Origin: Bacteriovoracaceae bacterium
GTDB lineage: Bacteria > Bdellovibrionota > Bacteriovoracia > Bacteriovoracales > Bacteriovoracaceae
NCBI GenBank assembly: GCA_028101965.1
Contig: JAOHMI010000011.1
Location: 1 to 52,485, forward strand
DNA: 52,485 nucleotides
Reading direction: 5' to 3'
Under the pieces are notes generated by a model. That model had not been told where the DNA came from and searched no databases. It worked only from the letters and a program-made list of their open reading frames with translations. This document shows positions 8,995 to 18,844 of the stretch, one piece after another (positions within the stretch are counted from its first letter, which is position 1; each line of letters begins with the position of its first letter). A program made the position numbers and the translations under genes.

Positions 8995-9367
8995 TTTATT
9001 CAATAGGTGATTGTCAGATTTGTGGCCTTGTATAGTTAATCCTTTTGAACATTTTTTTTATTCCATTATAAATTGATTTCAATTATTTGATCTAGGCGTA
9101 AATTCCATGTCTGCGAAAAGGCATTCTTTTGCTGTTAGTCTATCTAGTGATGATAATGTTTCTTTTATTCAAAATTTAGAAACATTATTAAACATATCAA
9201 TTTTTGAGAATTAAAATGAATTTTTTCCAAAATTCTGAGAAACTAGCGATCTCTACATAATTATTTCCTGTTTCATCATTCTTTAAACAACAAAAATAAT
9301 ATTATTTGAATATTCATCTCCAAGTAGCTAGGACTAGTTAATCTATTGCTACAACCAAAGGGACAAA
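8995..9367. other. Intergenic region of about 370 bases
   Basis: AT-rich and without a confident gene. A 35-residue frame at 9107-9214 (ATG) has plausible amino-acid content but only a weak AGGCG ribosome site nine bases upstream. The promoter of the next small secreted protein presumably lies in the last ~100 bases. Confidence 0.4.
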
Positions 9368-9865
9368 ATGAAACTTAAAATGACTCTTCTCGCTCTTTCT
9401 TCAACTCTTCTCGTGTCTACAACATTCTCTCAGGCTAAATACAAAAAGATGAAAGTTAAAAGGGCAACTAAAAAAATCTTAAAAATGATTCCATTAGGAA
9501 CCTATAAAGGAACAAATAAAAGCTTAGAATTAGACTGCACCGTTGAAGTTAAAAAAAAGGGAAGCTATTTATATATCAATGTTGATCAGACCAATGCTGA
9601 TGATACTTATGGACTCTCTCTCTATTTGCCATCAAGTTTTTCAATCGATACTAAATCTAAGAAAAACTATTTTGAAGTGGTTGATGCTGAGGGAACTGGA
9701 GACAGTGCCAATGGGCCTTACGAAGTAATTGATACCTTGGTGATTGAAAAAATTAGTAAAAAATGGAGCCGGACGAAAGAGTATCGCGTGACTGGATCTT
9801 GGGAAACCACCATTGACCGCGATGATTATGTGGAAAACCTATGTGAAATTGTAGTTAAGAAATAA
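9368..9865 (+). CDS. Small secreted beta-rich protein of unknown function
   Basis: A 165-aa protein with a signal peptide ending near TTFSQA and AGGGAC just upstream of the ATG. The mature part is basic at its N-terminus and then shows alternating polar/hydrophobic residues typical of a small beta-sandwich. Two Cys (near residues 57 and 159) could form a single disulfide. No family recognised. It ends 63 bases before the RND permease gene but there is no sign they work together. Confidence 0.68.
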   Translation: MKLKMTLLALSSTLLVSTTFSQAKYKKMKVKRATKKILKMIPLGTYKGTNKSLELDCTVEVKKKGSYLYINVDQTNADDTYGLSLYLPSSFSIDTKSKKNYFEVVDAEGTGDSANGPYEVIDTLVIEKISKKWSRTKEYRVTGSWETTIDRDDYVENLCEIVVKK

Positions 9866-9928
9866 TTTCTAAATTTACGTAAAAATTATCTAAAGTACTA
9901 TTAATCTTTAACTATACAAAATAGTGGA

Positions 9929-12900
9929 TTGAGTGAGATTATAGATCCTATGATTTCACTCATTCGCTATTTTTCTGAGCGCCACTTACTTTCTAATGTA
10001 CTCTTTTTTGGCATGATTCTTATGGCCATCTTTGCATGGTTTTCAATTGGAAAAGAGGAGATGCCGGAATTTGCCAGTAACTGGATTAGGGTGAGTTCGA
10101 TTTATCCTGGGGCCCCAGCCGAGGATGTGGAACTATTTGTTACCAAACCAATTGAGGATGAGCTTAAAGGTGTGGTGGGCATAGAAGAAGTTGTGACAAC
10201 TTCTAGTGTGGGAGTAAGCTCCATTCGAATTGTGATTGATGATGATTATCCAGATAAAGATGAGGTTACCAGGGAAGTTAAGGATGCTGTTTTAAGAGCT
10301 GACTTACCTACTCAAGTAAGGGAGTTACCAAAAATCCGTCAATTTAAAAGTTCAGAAAAAGCCATTTTGGATATTGGAATTTTCCACAAAAAGAATGAAT
10401 TTTTAGATGCAATATCGCGCCAAGAGTTGCAAGAGTATGCTTTAGGATTTGAGAATCAGCTTCTTGCTTTAAAAGAAGTGAGTTCTATTGAACGGTCTCA
10501 TTATCGCAAACCTGAATTACAGATTTTAGTCAACCCAAAAGATAAGAACCGCTTAGAGTTTTCACTGAGTGAAATTAAGGATCAAATTCAAACAAACCAT
10601 ATCCGATCACCCATAGGCAGTATGCAAGACCGAGGGGAAAGTAAAGTCACCGCGTTGAATGAGCTAGAGACAGTTGATTCTTTGGAGAAGCTTATTTTGC
10701 GAGGAAATTATACTGGTAAAAATATTTCTCTTGGAGAAATTGCTAGTATTCGTCATGGCTTTGAGCGATCGACTTCGATTTTTAAAATGAACGGTCACGA
10801 GGGATTATTTCTTAATGTGAAGAAAAGTATTTCAACTGATATCTTAACTGCGCAAAAAGTAGTTATGGACTTCATCGATCAATTTAAGAAAAATAATGTT
10901 GGAGCACCGATTGGGATTGTTTTTATGGATGATGAATCTTATGCAGTAACAAATCGCTTAAAGATTATTAGTTCAAACGGATTACTTGGTTTTATCTTAA
11001 TTATTATTGTCTTATTAATTTTCTTAGATGTGAAATCTGGTTTTTGGGTGGCCATGGGAATTCCTTTTTCAATGGGGTTCACTTTAATTGTCGCTCATTT
11101 AGCTGGCTATACGGTAAATAACATGACTTTAGCTGGAATTATTATTGTCCTAGGAATAGTGGTGGACGACGCTATAATCGTAGCCGAGAATATTTCGCGT
11201 TACCGAGAAGAGGGTATGCCTATAGCTCAGGCGGCCGTAACCGGCGCTACTGAAGTCATTCGTCCCATCTTTGCGAGTATTGTTACCACCTGTGTGGCTT
11301 TTATTCCTTTAGTTTTCTTTGAAGGTTTTTTTGGAAAGCTGGTCTCTTACATACCTCTAATTGTAATACTTATGTTGCTGGGATCATTACTTGAGTCTAT
11401 GTTTGTTCTACCTGCTCATTTGGCCGGGAAGACCCCTTTACTTGAGCGTTTTGCTAGAAAAGAGGGGGAGAAGAATTGGTTTCATATTGTTGAATTGAAA
11501 TATAAAAAAATAATACTATTTTTCTTCAATTATCGTTTACTTTTACTAGGGATTTTTGCTCTATTTCTTTCGGGTGCAGGTTATTTATATAAAAGCAAAA
11601 TGAAATTTGTGATGTTTCCTCGAGAAGAAAGTAAAGAGGTCTTTATTAAAGTTAAAGCACCTAAGGGAACTTTGCGCCAAGAAACGGCAACAATGATAAG
11701 TCCTTTGGAAAAAAAGTTTTCCTTGGATTTGAAAAATGTTGTTGGGGTTAGATCTTCAATTGCTCTTTCTCGACGGGGAGGAGAAGTAAAAGAGAATGAA
11801 GCTACGATTTTGGTGGAATTACATCCTGCGGATGAACGGGATGCTACCCTAAATGAATTGCTTAAAAACTGGGAAAGCTTTGCTAAGACTCTTGTGGATC
11901 TTGATGTCAGGTTTTTACGTGGCCGTTGGGGGCATGGTTCAGGTAGTGCTATTGAATTGCAAATCCAGGAGAATAATGATCAAAATCGAGACAAAATTTC
12001 TCAACAACTTTTTACAAAACTTAAAGAGATGCCTGAAATTACAGATGTGGAATTAGAGGAGCCTCTTGTCAAAAGAGAATACTTATTTAAATTAAATCAG
12101 TCGGCCCTCATTAAGTATGATGTCATCCCTCAGAAGCTAACCACGGCTTTGCGATCTTATGTGGAAGGTTCAATCCTTTATTCTATAAATAAAGGGGAAG
12201 AAGAAGTGGATGTTCGTTTAAGTGTACCTGATGATGCAAAGAATGATTTACAAGAACTTCTTGATTTAAAAATCGAAAACCGAAGTGGAAACCTTGTGCC
12301 CATTAAAAAGATGGTGAAAATTGAAGAAGTAAATCGCCCAGTTAATATTACGAGAAATAATTATAAAAGAACCACCATGCTTTACGGTAACCCAAAGCCT
12401 GATTCGAACTTGACTCCTGTTCAGCTGGCCGAAAAGTTAGAATCGAGTGTATTCCCTCAAATTGTGAAAAATTATCCTACTGCAATCCTTTCTTTTAAAG
12501 GGGAGATCGAGGATACCAGAGAGAGTCAAGGTGAGTTTCGTAATTCTGTATTAATTGTTATTTTGATGATCTATCTGATTTTAGTGGTGATGTTTAATTC
12601 TCTTGTGAAGCCATTTATTGTTCTCTCAATTGTTCCCTTTGGCCTTGCTGGAGTGATTTATACTTTAATATTACATGGGATGAGTATTTACGGTTTCTTT
12701 GCGGCCATAGGTGCTCTTGGAATGGTTGGTGTGGTGATAAATGATGCGATCGTCATGATTGATAAAATTGAAAATAAAGTAGGTTTAGTAGGAGATCCTT
12801 GGCAAGCGATTGCAGAAGTGGTTTCAACTAGGCTGCGACCGGTTCTTGTAACTACGATCACAACAGTGGTAGGGGTATTGCCAACTGCTTATGGATTAGC

Positions 12901-13027
12901 TGGTTATGATTCCATGCTCGCGGAGATGATGTTGTGTATGGGATGGGGGCTATTATGGGGAACTTTTATTACCTTAATTTTAATCCCTTGTTTGTATACT
13001 TTTGTTTATCCAAGTTCTAATAAGTGA
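9929..13027 (+). CDS. RND-family efflux permease (AcrB/HAE1-like)
   Basis: A 1032-aa inner-membrane proton-driven transporter of full family length. It has the expected two-fold layout: an N-terminal helix, a large periplasmic loop, a block of helices, then the same again. Helix 4 carries the paired Asp motif VDDAIIVAENI (around residue 412) used for proton relay. The corresponding helix 10 segment reads NDAIVMID. The first start in the frame is TTG at 9929, without a well-spaced ribosome site. ATG at 9950, preceded by GAGTGAG, is an equally good choice and would remove seven residues. No membrane-fusion protein or outer-membrane channel gene is adjacent. Substrate unknown. Confidence 0.93.
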   Translation: MSEIIDPMISLIRYFSERHLLSNVLFFGMILMAIFAWFSIGKEEMPEFASNWIRVSSIYPGAPAEDVELFVTKPIEDELKGVVGIEEVVTTSSVGVSSIRIVIDDDYPDKDEVTREVKDAVLRADLPTQVRELPKIRQFKSSEKAILDIGIFHKKNEFLDAISRQELQEYALGFENQLLALKEVSSIERSHYRKPELQILVNPKDKNRLEFSLSEIKDQIQTNHIRSPIGSMQDRGESKVTALNELETVDSLEKLILRGNYTGKNISLGEIASIRHGFERSTSIFKMNGHEGLFLNVKKSISTDILTAQKVVMDFIDQFKKNNVGAPIGIVFMDDESYAVTNRLKIISSNGLLGFILIIIVLLIFLDVKSGFWVAMGIPFSMGFTLIVAHLAGYTVNNMTLAGIIIVLGIVVDDAIIVAENISRYREEGMPIAQAAVTGATEVIRPIFASIVTTCVAFIPLVFFEGFFGKLVSYIPLIVILMLLGSLLESMFVLPAHLAGKTPLLERFARKEGEKNWFHIVELKYKKIILFFFNYRLLLLGIFALFLSGAGYLYKSKMKFVMFPREESKEVFIKVKAPKGTLRQETATMISPLEKKFSLDLKNVVGVRSSIALSRRGGEVKENEATILVELHPADERDATLNELLKNWESFAKTLVDLDVRFLRGRWGHGSGSAIELQIQENNDQNRDKISQQLFTKLKEMPEITDVELEEPLVKREYLFKLNQSALIKYDVIPQKLTTALRSYVEGSILYSINKGEEEVDVRLSVPDDAKNDLQELLDLKIENRSGNLVPIKKMVKIEEVNRPVNITRNNYKRTTMLYGNPKPDSNLTPVQLAEKLESSVFPQIVKNYPTAILSFKGEIEDTRESQGEFRNSVLIVILMIYLILVVMFNSLVKPFIVLSIVPFGLAGVIYTLILHGMSIYGFFAAIGALGMVGVVINDAIVMIDKIENKVGLVGDPWQAIAEVVSTRLRPVLVTTITTVVGVLPTAYGLAGYDSMLAEMMLCMGWGLLWGTFITLILIPCLYTFVYPSSNK

Positions 13028-13127
13028 GTATTCGATTAATGAAGTATTGTACAAGAAATTACTTTATCACAGGGATTAAGAATTCAATCACATCAAATTA
13101 TATTTCAATAGGGTAATAATAGAATTT

Positions 13128-14675
13128 TTACTTTAGAAGGGATTTTAAGTATCTTTTAAAACGTGGATAATCTTTTTTGAGATACTTTTTTTGGTCTTCT
13201 TTATCTAAAAAATTTATTGGCATCTTGGCCTTCCCTGTTTTATCAGGTGTGATCATTTCAAGTATTTTATGAATAACTAACTGGTTTTCTTTCTTTTTTA
13301 AGGAATTAAAAGGAAGGAATATTTTTGTTACTTCATTCTTATTGGACGAGTGACAACGAAGACACGTTTTAGGAACGGGAGCACCTTTTGACTTGAATTT
13401 AAAGAGGGATCTAAATTTTTCTCGTTTTAGTTTTCTTTTTTCTTTACGGCCTTTCTTTTCATTTAATTTAGCATCGTCAATAAATTGTCCCATACTCCCT
13501 TGTGCTTTTGAGAGAAGAGTTCCACATTTATTTTTTTTAATTTTGGCAAGTGGGATCAGTGTTTGCTCGATAAAGATCTTTTCTGAAATGTCAAAATATT
13601 CTTTCGCTTCATTATCATTTTCAATCAAATAATAGATTAGAGAAGAGCTTGTAATTTGAAGCCCATTATTTAAGAGGAGAGGATTTTTAATTCGGTCTTC
13701 ATTCGGATTCCAGTGATCGAATGAATAATTCAACTTTTTAAAAATATAATATAAAAAATACTCTGGTCGAATGACCGAATTATGATTTGCGGATTTTCCT
13801 TCTAAAGTGTGATGAAAGATACTGTTTAATATGAGCTCTGTCGTTGGAAGTCCTTCAGAGCGGTCTCGATTTGATTTATCTAGATAACATTTAGAGAGGA
13901 GTGCGAGAATGGCCGGTTTGAGGTAATCGTATTCTTTAATACTCTTAATATCTTTTATAATTCTTTGGTAGTGATGATTATATAATTTAGCAGTAAAGGC
14001 ACGGTTGTGCTGATAACTTGATCGAGAAGCAGTAGTCCCTCGAACAAAAGTTACCTTATTTTTAAAGCTATAGCCCTCTTGAAGTTCGTTTATCTGTGAA
14101 TAACGAGGATGTTTCTTAGCTTGCTTTAAAAATTTATTTAAATTTTTATATTCTTCAGGTGTAAAGGTATCATCATCACTTCCGTAAGCTCCCGGCCATT
14201 GGTTGTAATGATTCCAAATAGGCGTTTGTTCAATACCGTGGCAGCGAATACATTTACTCGGTGTGGATTGAGAGACAGAAGCAATCAATTCTCCTTTAGG
14301 ATCAAAAGAAATTTCCCTATACTCATACTTTTTTGTATAGGAATTAAAGAGAGCAGTTTCGATCGCATTATATCCATTTTGTTCTTTTTTTCCATTAAAC
14401 GTAAAAATGGCTTGAGCATTTTTACCGAACATAATAACTCGAGGATCGAGAAAACTAGCATCTTGAATAGACTGCGAATTATGCATTAATGTATGATGCT
14501 TCTTGTATGAGGAAGGTAATTTCTTTAGAAAGTCTTGGATTGATTTAATTTCAAAAGTTTTGATGAAATTTTGGACATGCCGGTAAGTTATTGGCTTATC
14601 AAAGTTTAATTTATTAGCAAAAGAAGTGCTAATTAAGATAAAATACATAATGGTAGAAAAATTAAAAATATTCAA
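13128..14675 (-). CDS. Exported protein with two CxxCH haem-binding motifs
   Basis: A 515-aa protein with a signal peptide (about residues 1-20). CIRCH at 142-146 and CLRCH at 438-442 are c-type haem attachment motifs, so a periplasmic diheme cytochrome-like protein is likely. The ~290 residues between them are His- and Tyr-rich with no recognised domain. A very Lys/Arg-rich stretch (~403-430) precedes the second motif. It does not align by eye with the two CxxCH paralogues at 27106 and 30360, although the organisation is similar. Transcribed alone and leftward. Confidence 0.72.
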   Translation of the reverse strand: MNIFNFSTIMYFILISTSFANKLNFDKPITYRHVQNFIKTFEIKSIQDFLKKLPSSYKKHHTLMHNSQSIQDASFLDPRVIMFGKNAQAIFTFNGKKEQNGYNAIETALFNSYTKKYEYREISFDPKGELIASVSQSTPSKCIRCHGIEQTPIWNHYNQWPGAYGSDDDTFTPEEYKNLNKFLKQAKKHPRYSQINELQEGYSFKNKVTFVRGTTASRSSYQHNRAFTAKLYNHHYQRIIKDIKSIKEYDYLKPAILALLSKCYLDKSNRDRSEGLPTTELILNSIFHHTLEGKSANHNSVIRPEYFLYYIFKKLNYSFDHWNPNEDRIKNPLLLNNGLQITSSSLIYYLIENDNEAKEYFDISEKIFIEQTLIPLAKIKKNKCGTLLSKAQGSMGQFIDDAKLNEKKGRKEKRKLKREKFRSLFKFKSKGAPVPKTCLRCHSSNKNEVTKIFLPFNSLKKKENQLVIHKILEMITPDKTGKAKMPINFLDKEDQKKYLKKDYPRFKRYLKSLLK

Positions 14676-14924
14676 GATTGTCTCCCTTGTCCATTGTGTA
14701 TGATTCTGGATATGACTTGACTACTAGAAGCTGAAAATAAGGAATTAATTATAGGGGAAATAGCTTGAATAATTGATCATTTATTTCAAGACCTTACTTT
14801 AATTCTTTATCTATCAACCTCATTTTAGATTGTCCAAACTCCATTACTCAAGATTTTTTTAATTACTTTAAGAACAATTTAGGAATAATAAATATTAGTA
14901 TTGAATTAAAATACAGATAGTTAT

Positions 14925-15161
14925 ATGGCAATCTACTTTTTTTCTCGATTAAAAAAAGTACTGATCATAATATTTAACAAAAAGAGCTTAGAAAAAGCGA
15001 TAGAGGAATACACTCAAAGGGAGCTGGAGCTAGAAAAGGGTAGTGGTAAAAATATAGTTTTAGTTAATATAGAGAGTATTGAAAAAATTCATGAAGCCTA
15101 TCCAAACTATTTTTTGGATACAAAGAAGCTTCTGAAGATACTCTCAAATATTATATTGTAG
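14925..15161 (+). CDS. Short protein resembling the C-terminal tail of RelA/SpoT-domain proteins; possible gene fragment
   Basis: A 78-aa frame. The C-terminal half contains an AYPNYFLDT motif after a VLVNIES strand. From memory, this arrangement is typical of the end of single-domain RelA/SpoT nucleotidyltransferase proteins (COG2357 type), where it follows the synthetase domain. The catalytic domain is absent here and the upstream sequence does not continue the homology in any frame. It is most likely a truncated remnant, but an expressed small protein cannot be excluded. The ribosome site is weak. Confidence 0.4.
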   Translation: MAIYFFSRLKKVLIIIFNKKSLEKAIEEYTQRELELEKGSGKNIVLVNIESIEKIHEAYPNYFLDTKKLLKILSNIIL

Positions 15162-15289
15162 AGATAGTCGAAAAAGCTTGATTCAATTTAGTCTAAACTT
15201 TCTTCTCTAAAATTATGTCTTAATTACTATTAAGTTTACGGCAAAAGTTTTACAGGGTCGAAGTTAATGGTTAAAAAACAAATCAAAAT

Positions 15290-15895
15290 TTAGTTTAATT
15301 GACAGCTAAGGCCTATTCCAAGAATAGCTATTTTGACAGTCCGGTCTGAGAGAATTCCACTTCTTTCAGCATAGGTATGCTTTAATAAGTATTTTTTTGA
15401 TAATTGATTTATTTTCGTTTCAACTTTGTTTTCCTTTTTAGGAATACAACCACTGCCAAAATACTCAGTGTACCCAAGTGCACTCATTGTGATGTTTGTT
15501 TGTTCATCTATTGTTTTAACAGTATAACCAACTCGAAGACAGCTTTGGCTACTTTCGTCTTGTTTTAGTTCAAATTGAACCATAAGAGTAAAATTAGGCT
15601 CGGTGGCTTCGCGTTCAAGTATTGGTTGGTCTATGACCCATGTTCTTGTCACCTCTTCGCCAATTCTTTCAAATTGAAGTTTAGACGGTTTCTTTTGTTG
15701 GAACAAGTTTTTTGGAGACCCTACTTTTACTGCCACACCATAAGCATTATCTACAATATTATTCCACAGAAGATCTTTTATATTGCAAGTAACCAGAGGG
15801 TTATTTGTTTGGACATTAGAATAACTATCTTGGGCCGAAGATAATTCTATATTTAGAATCAGTAATGCTAATAAACTTAAACATAAGTATTTCAT
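15290..15895 (-). CDS. Secreted protein of unknown function
   Basis: A 201-aa protein. The ATG at 15895 is chosen for the AGAAGG site six bases upstream and because a signal peptide (MKYLCLSLLALLILNIELSS) starts there; the longer frame start at 15916 is less likely. The mature part is probably beta-rich and has four Cys. No family recognised. Confidence 0.65.
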   Translation of the reverse strand: MKYLCLSLLALLILNIELSSAQDSYSNVQTNNPLVTCNIKDLLWNNIVDNAYGVAVKVGSPKNLFQQKKPSKLQFERIGEEVTRTWVIDQPILEREATEPNFTLMVQFELKQDESSQSCLRVGYTVKTIDEQTNITMSALGYTEYFGSGCIPKKENKVETKINQLSKKYLLKHTYAERSGILSDRTVKIAILGIGLSCQLN

Positions 15896-16212
15896 AAACA
15901 ACCTTCTCTCTCTCAAAGCGGTAAATTTAAAACAGTAATTAATAAGTAATGGAAATTTAAAGTTTTGGTATGCTTACTGAAAAGAATATAGATTTTGCTT
16001 AAAGTAGAGTTGATTTTAGATAAGCAATGATCCATATGGGAATTTGATTTAACTCAAGTCAGCTCCCATCAAAAAATATTTTTACTAAATTGATGTAAGA
16101 TCTTATCAGACTGAATTTATGGCCAATCTGACACTGTCTGTATAAATTTCAATCATGAAAAAGCCCAAGGGTTAATTTCATATATTACACCCACTTAGAA
16201 CAGGATTATTAT

Positions 16213-17328
16213 TTGAAAGCATCTGTACTCTTGAGTTCGTTTATACTACTTTCCACTATTTCTTACACTGCTCCTCAACAAGCAGATATCATCTATGGAA
16301 GTGATGATAGAAAAGAAATTTATGAAGTGAACAAACAGTATCAACATCTTGCCTCTTCTCTAGCAGGGCGGGTTGATCTGCGAAATATGAAAGATAACTC
16401 AGATGGAACTTACGATATTCGTAGGTTTATGACATTAGGTCATCCTCAAGGAAATAATATGTGTGCTGAAGAGCGTTTTCGCGAGCAGCCCATGATTGCT
16501 GACTGTACAGGGTTTTTAGTTGGTGAAAATTTACTAGTAACAGCGGGACACTGCATGTCATTGGGGACTCCCGGGCCAGCAGAGAATGAAGTAACATCTG
16601 CCTGTGCTAATTACGCTTGGGTTTTCGATTATCATGTGAAAAGCGATGGATCGATTAAGACTAAAAATATTGCAAAGAGCAAAGTCTATAAATGCAAAAA
16701 AGTGATTTATTCGACAGTGAATCAACTAAGAGATCCTGAGACTGGCGAAGTGAAAAGAGATCCTCGTACAGGTCAACCAATTCCCTTCGATGACTATGCT
16801 TTGATTGAGCTTGATCGAAAAGTAGAGGGAAGAGAAGCACTGGTGATCGCTGAAAAAAGTGATGACTTGGTTGGTGATCAGATTTTTACTATGGGCCATC
16901 CCACAGGACTTCCGCTTAAGTTTTTAGCAAACTCTAAAATAAAAAGAAACCCAAAAGATCTTCCTTACTTTCTTACTAACTTAGATACTTTTGGTGGAAA
17001 CTCTGGCTCACCAGTATTTAACTTAATCACTAATGAAGTCATAGGAATATTAGTTCGAGGATCAAAAGACTATGTCCAAGTACAAAAACCAGACGGAACG
17101 GTTTGTACAAAAGTCTTTCGTTGTAACGAAGAAGGTGACCGTTGCATGATTGATACTGGTATGGAAAATGCTGAAGGGGTGTCTAAAATATCTCGTGTTC
17201 TTCCTCATTTAAAGAAGCATCAAGAAAAATCCGTTATGGAATCCTTTGCAGGGTTAGTTGATAAAGGTAATTCAAGTTTCTCTAACTTTAAAACACTTTC
17301 GCAGTTAATTAGTTTCCCTAACAAATAA
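16213..17328 (+). CDS. Secreted trypsin-like (S1/V8-type) serine protease
   Basis: A 371-aa exported protease. The catalytic triad is readable: His113 in LLVTAGHC, Asp194 in DDYALIEL and Ser264 in GGNSGSPVF. A propeptide-like segment lies between the signal peptide (about 1-20) and the protease domain. It contains an IYGSDDRKE segment also seen in the second protease at 41721-42632 (IYGDDNRQD), so the two are paralogues. The start is TTG, preceded by AGGA at 16203-16206; the next in-frame ATG would remove the signal peptide. Secreted or periplasmic proteolysis is expected; specificity is not deducible. Confidence 0.9.
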   Translation: MKASVLLSSFILLSTISYTAPQQADIIYGSDDRKEIYEVNKQYQHLASSLAGRVDLRNMKDNSDGTYDIRRFMTLGHPQGNNMCAEERFREQPMIADCTGFLVGENLLVTAGHCMSLGTPGPAENEVTSACANYAWVFDYHVKSDGSIKTKNIAKSKVYKCKKVIYSTVNQLRDPETGEVKRDPRTGQPIPFDDYALIELDRKVEGREALVIAEKSDDLVGDQIFTMGHPTGLPLKFLANSKIKRNPKDLPYFLTNLDTFGGNSGSPVFNLITNEVIGILVRGSKDYVQVQKPDGTVCTKVFRCNEEGDRCMIDTGMENAEGVSKISRVLPHLKKHQEKSVMESFAGLVDKGNSSFSNFKTLSQLISFPNK

Positions 17329-17633
17329 CATTTAATATTTTAAAATTATCATCGTGAGAAATGAAAGCTCTGAGCCGTGCCTATGATTGAAATAGGTTGT
17401 CGCTTCATTAAAAATAAATTACTTGAAAATTTTAAGTCTCAAAAGAGATAAAATTACGAGTAGTAAAGGGTTAAAACCGTATCTAGAAATTATTACTTAT
17501 GACTATACATTTGCAGATTAACCTAAGAGTACTCAAAGCTTATACTCTTAATAATTGATAATTATTTTTGACATTTAGCCTCCTCATTGAGACTTCATTT
17601 TTACCAAATGTTAACCAACTCGCGAGGATAATT
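17329..17633. other. Intergenic region of about 305 bases
   Basis: AT-rich sequence between a protease and a small secreted protein, with no gene-like frame of note. No hairpin terminator is evident after the protease. Confidence 0.5.
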
Positions 17634-18143
17634 ATGAAAAAAATTAATTTATCATTTTTTATTTTATCAACCCTTTTATTTAGCTCCCTAACCCAAGCGC
17701 AAAGTGCAACAAAGATTTACAAAGGAATTAGCAACGGATCCATGAAAGTCGTTGAAGTAGAAGAAAGTGAATGGTTAGATAAAGCTCAGGAAACGCTTGA
17801 AAGCAATTACGATTTTAATGAAAATGTATCTTATGTTTTTGAAGATATAGATGATGTACAAATTGCTTGTGATTTAACTGATGAAGAAACAGAAAGAGTC
17901 TTCGAAGGTACTGAAATGGATATATTATTAAAGTGGAGCAAAATTATTAAAGCTAAAAATAAAAAGACAGTTGCCTATGTTTTAAAATTGTATGCTGATC
18001 TTAATTGGACAGATGAAAAAACAGATGAGTACAAATCTTGTGAAGTTCATCGAGGAACTTATGTCATCAATAAAAAGGGTAAAGAAATTGATGATTCAAA
18101 GCTATATAAGTCAAAAGGTGTTTCCTTTGGAACATTCCTTTAA
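17634..18143 (+). CDS. Small secreted acidic protein of unknown function
   Basis: A 169-aa protein. The ATG at 17634 follows GAGGA (17624-17628) at good spacing and begins the signal peptide (ends about LTQAQS); the longer frame from 17568 has no such support. The mature part is Glu/Asp- and Lys-rich with a single Cys pair. No family recognised. A stem-loop lies about ten bases after the stop. Confidence 0.65.
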   Translation: MKKINLSFFILSTLLFSSLTQAQSATKIYKGISNGSMKVVEVEESEWLDKAQETLESNYDFNENVSYVFEDIDDVQIACDLTDEETERVFEGTEMDILLKWSKIIKAKNKKTVAYVLKLYADLNWTDEKTDEYKSCEVHRGTYVINKKGKEIDDSKLYKSKGVSFGTFL

Positions 18144-18152
18144 AATATTCAT

Positions 18153-18184
18153 TTTGGGGCGCACTTCTCAAAGTGTTCCCCAAA
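18153..18184 (+). terminator. Stem-loop downstream of a small secreted-protein gene
   Basis: TTTGGGG pairs with CCCCAAA and the inner GCACTT pairs with AAGTGT around a CTCA loop, with one internal mismatch. It begins about ten bases after the stop codon of the gene ending at 18143. No T-run follows, so it is at best a non-canonical terminator or a 3' stabilising hairpin. Confidence 0.4.
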
Positions 18185-18700
18185 TACTAATTATTTAGAG
18201 TTAAGGAAGAACCTAATAGTTTTTTTTAATGATCTAACGATAAATAATTTGAATCCCATCGACTAAAAAAACATTACATCATTAAGCCTGAGTCAAGCAA
18301 TCGATCAATTAATCATTTCTTAGCGTAATAATTATAAATTATCATCATGGGGATTGGATGATGTATTATAAATTATTTTTATATATTTATTGATTAGGAT
18401 TAAGTTTTGTGAGGTAATAAAGTTATTGAGCCGTTTAGAAAAGTGATCTAGATCAATAAATTAAAAAAAAATTATCTTAAATTACTATTGAGGATACATT
18501 TCTAAAATCTGACAATTTGAACACAATCCTTACACGAATAATTAAAATAAGTTACTCCTCAAATGAATAATAAATATCACATTAGAAGTTGAAAAAAATT
18601 TATTGGAGTTAATTAATAATAATTTTTATGATCCCTGGTTAATAAAAATTAAAACGATCCGTATACTTCATCTCCCAATACACTTCAGGAGAACGTTGTT

Positions 18701-18775
18701 ATGAAATCACTATTAATTTCACTTTTATTTTTATCATCATTATCATCCTTTAGTTTTGAGTGTAAGTTTGACTGA
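18701..18775 (+). CDS. Micro-ORF encoding little more than a signal peptide
   Basis: A 24-codon frame with an ATG at perfect spacing from AGGAG (18687-18691). The peptide is a textbook signal sequence (Met-Lys-Ser, Leu/Ser-rich core, FSFE) followed only by CKFD and a TGA. It is either a truncated gene whose mature part has been lost, or a genuine small secreted or leader peptide. TATACT at 18662-18667 could be a -10 box. Confidence 0.35.
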   Translation: MKSLLISLLFLSSLSSFSFECKFD

Positions 18776-18844
18776 TGAATAACTTTAATTTCTATGACCA
18801 TGATCAAAGGGAATAGCGAAAATAAATCTTACTTCCTCGATACA

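Larger units (their letters stand above)
18144..18844. other. Gene-poor AT-rich region of about 700 bases
   Basis: Holds a stem-loop just after the preceding gene, a 24-residue signal-peptide-like micro-ORF at 18701-18775, and otherwise very AT-rich DNA (long A/T runs around 18400-18620) with no other coding signal. No repeats of IS type were seen. Confidence 0.5.
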
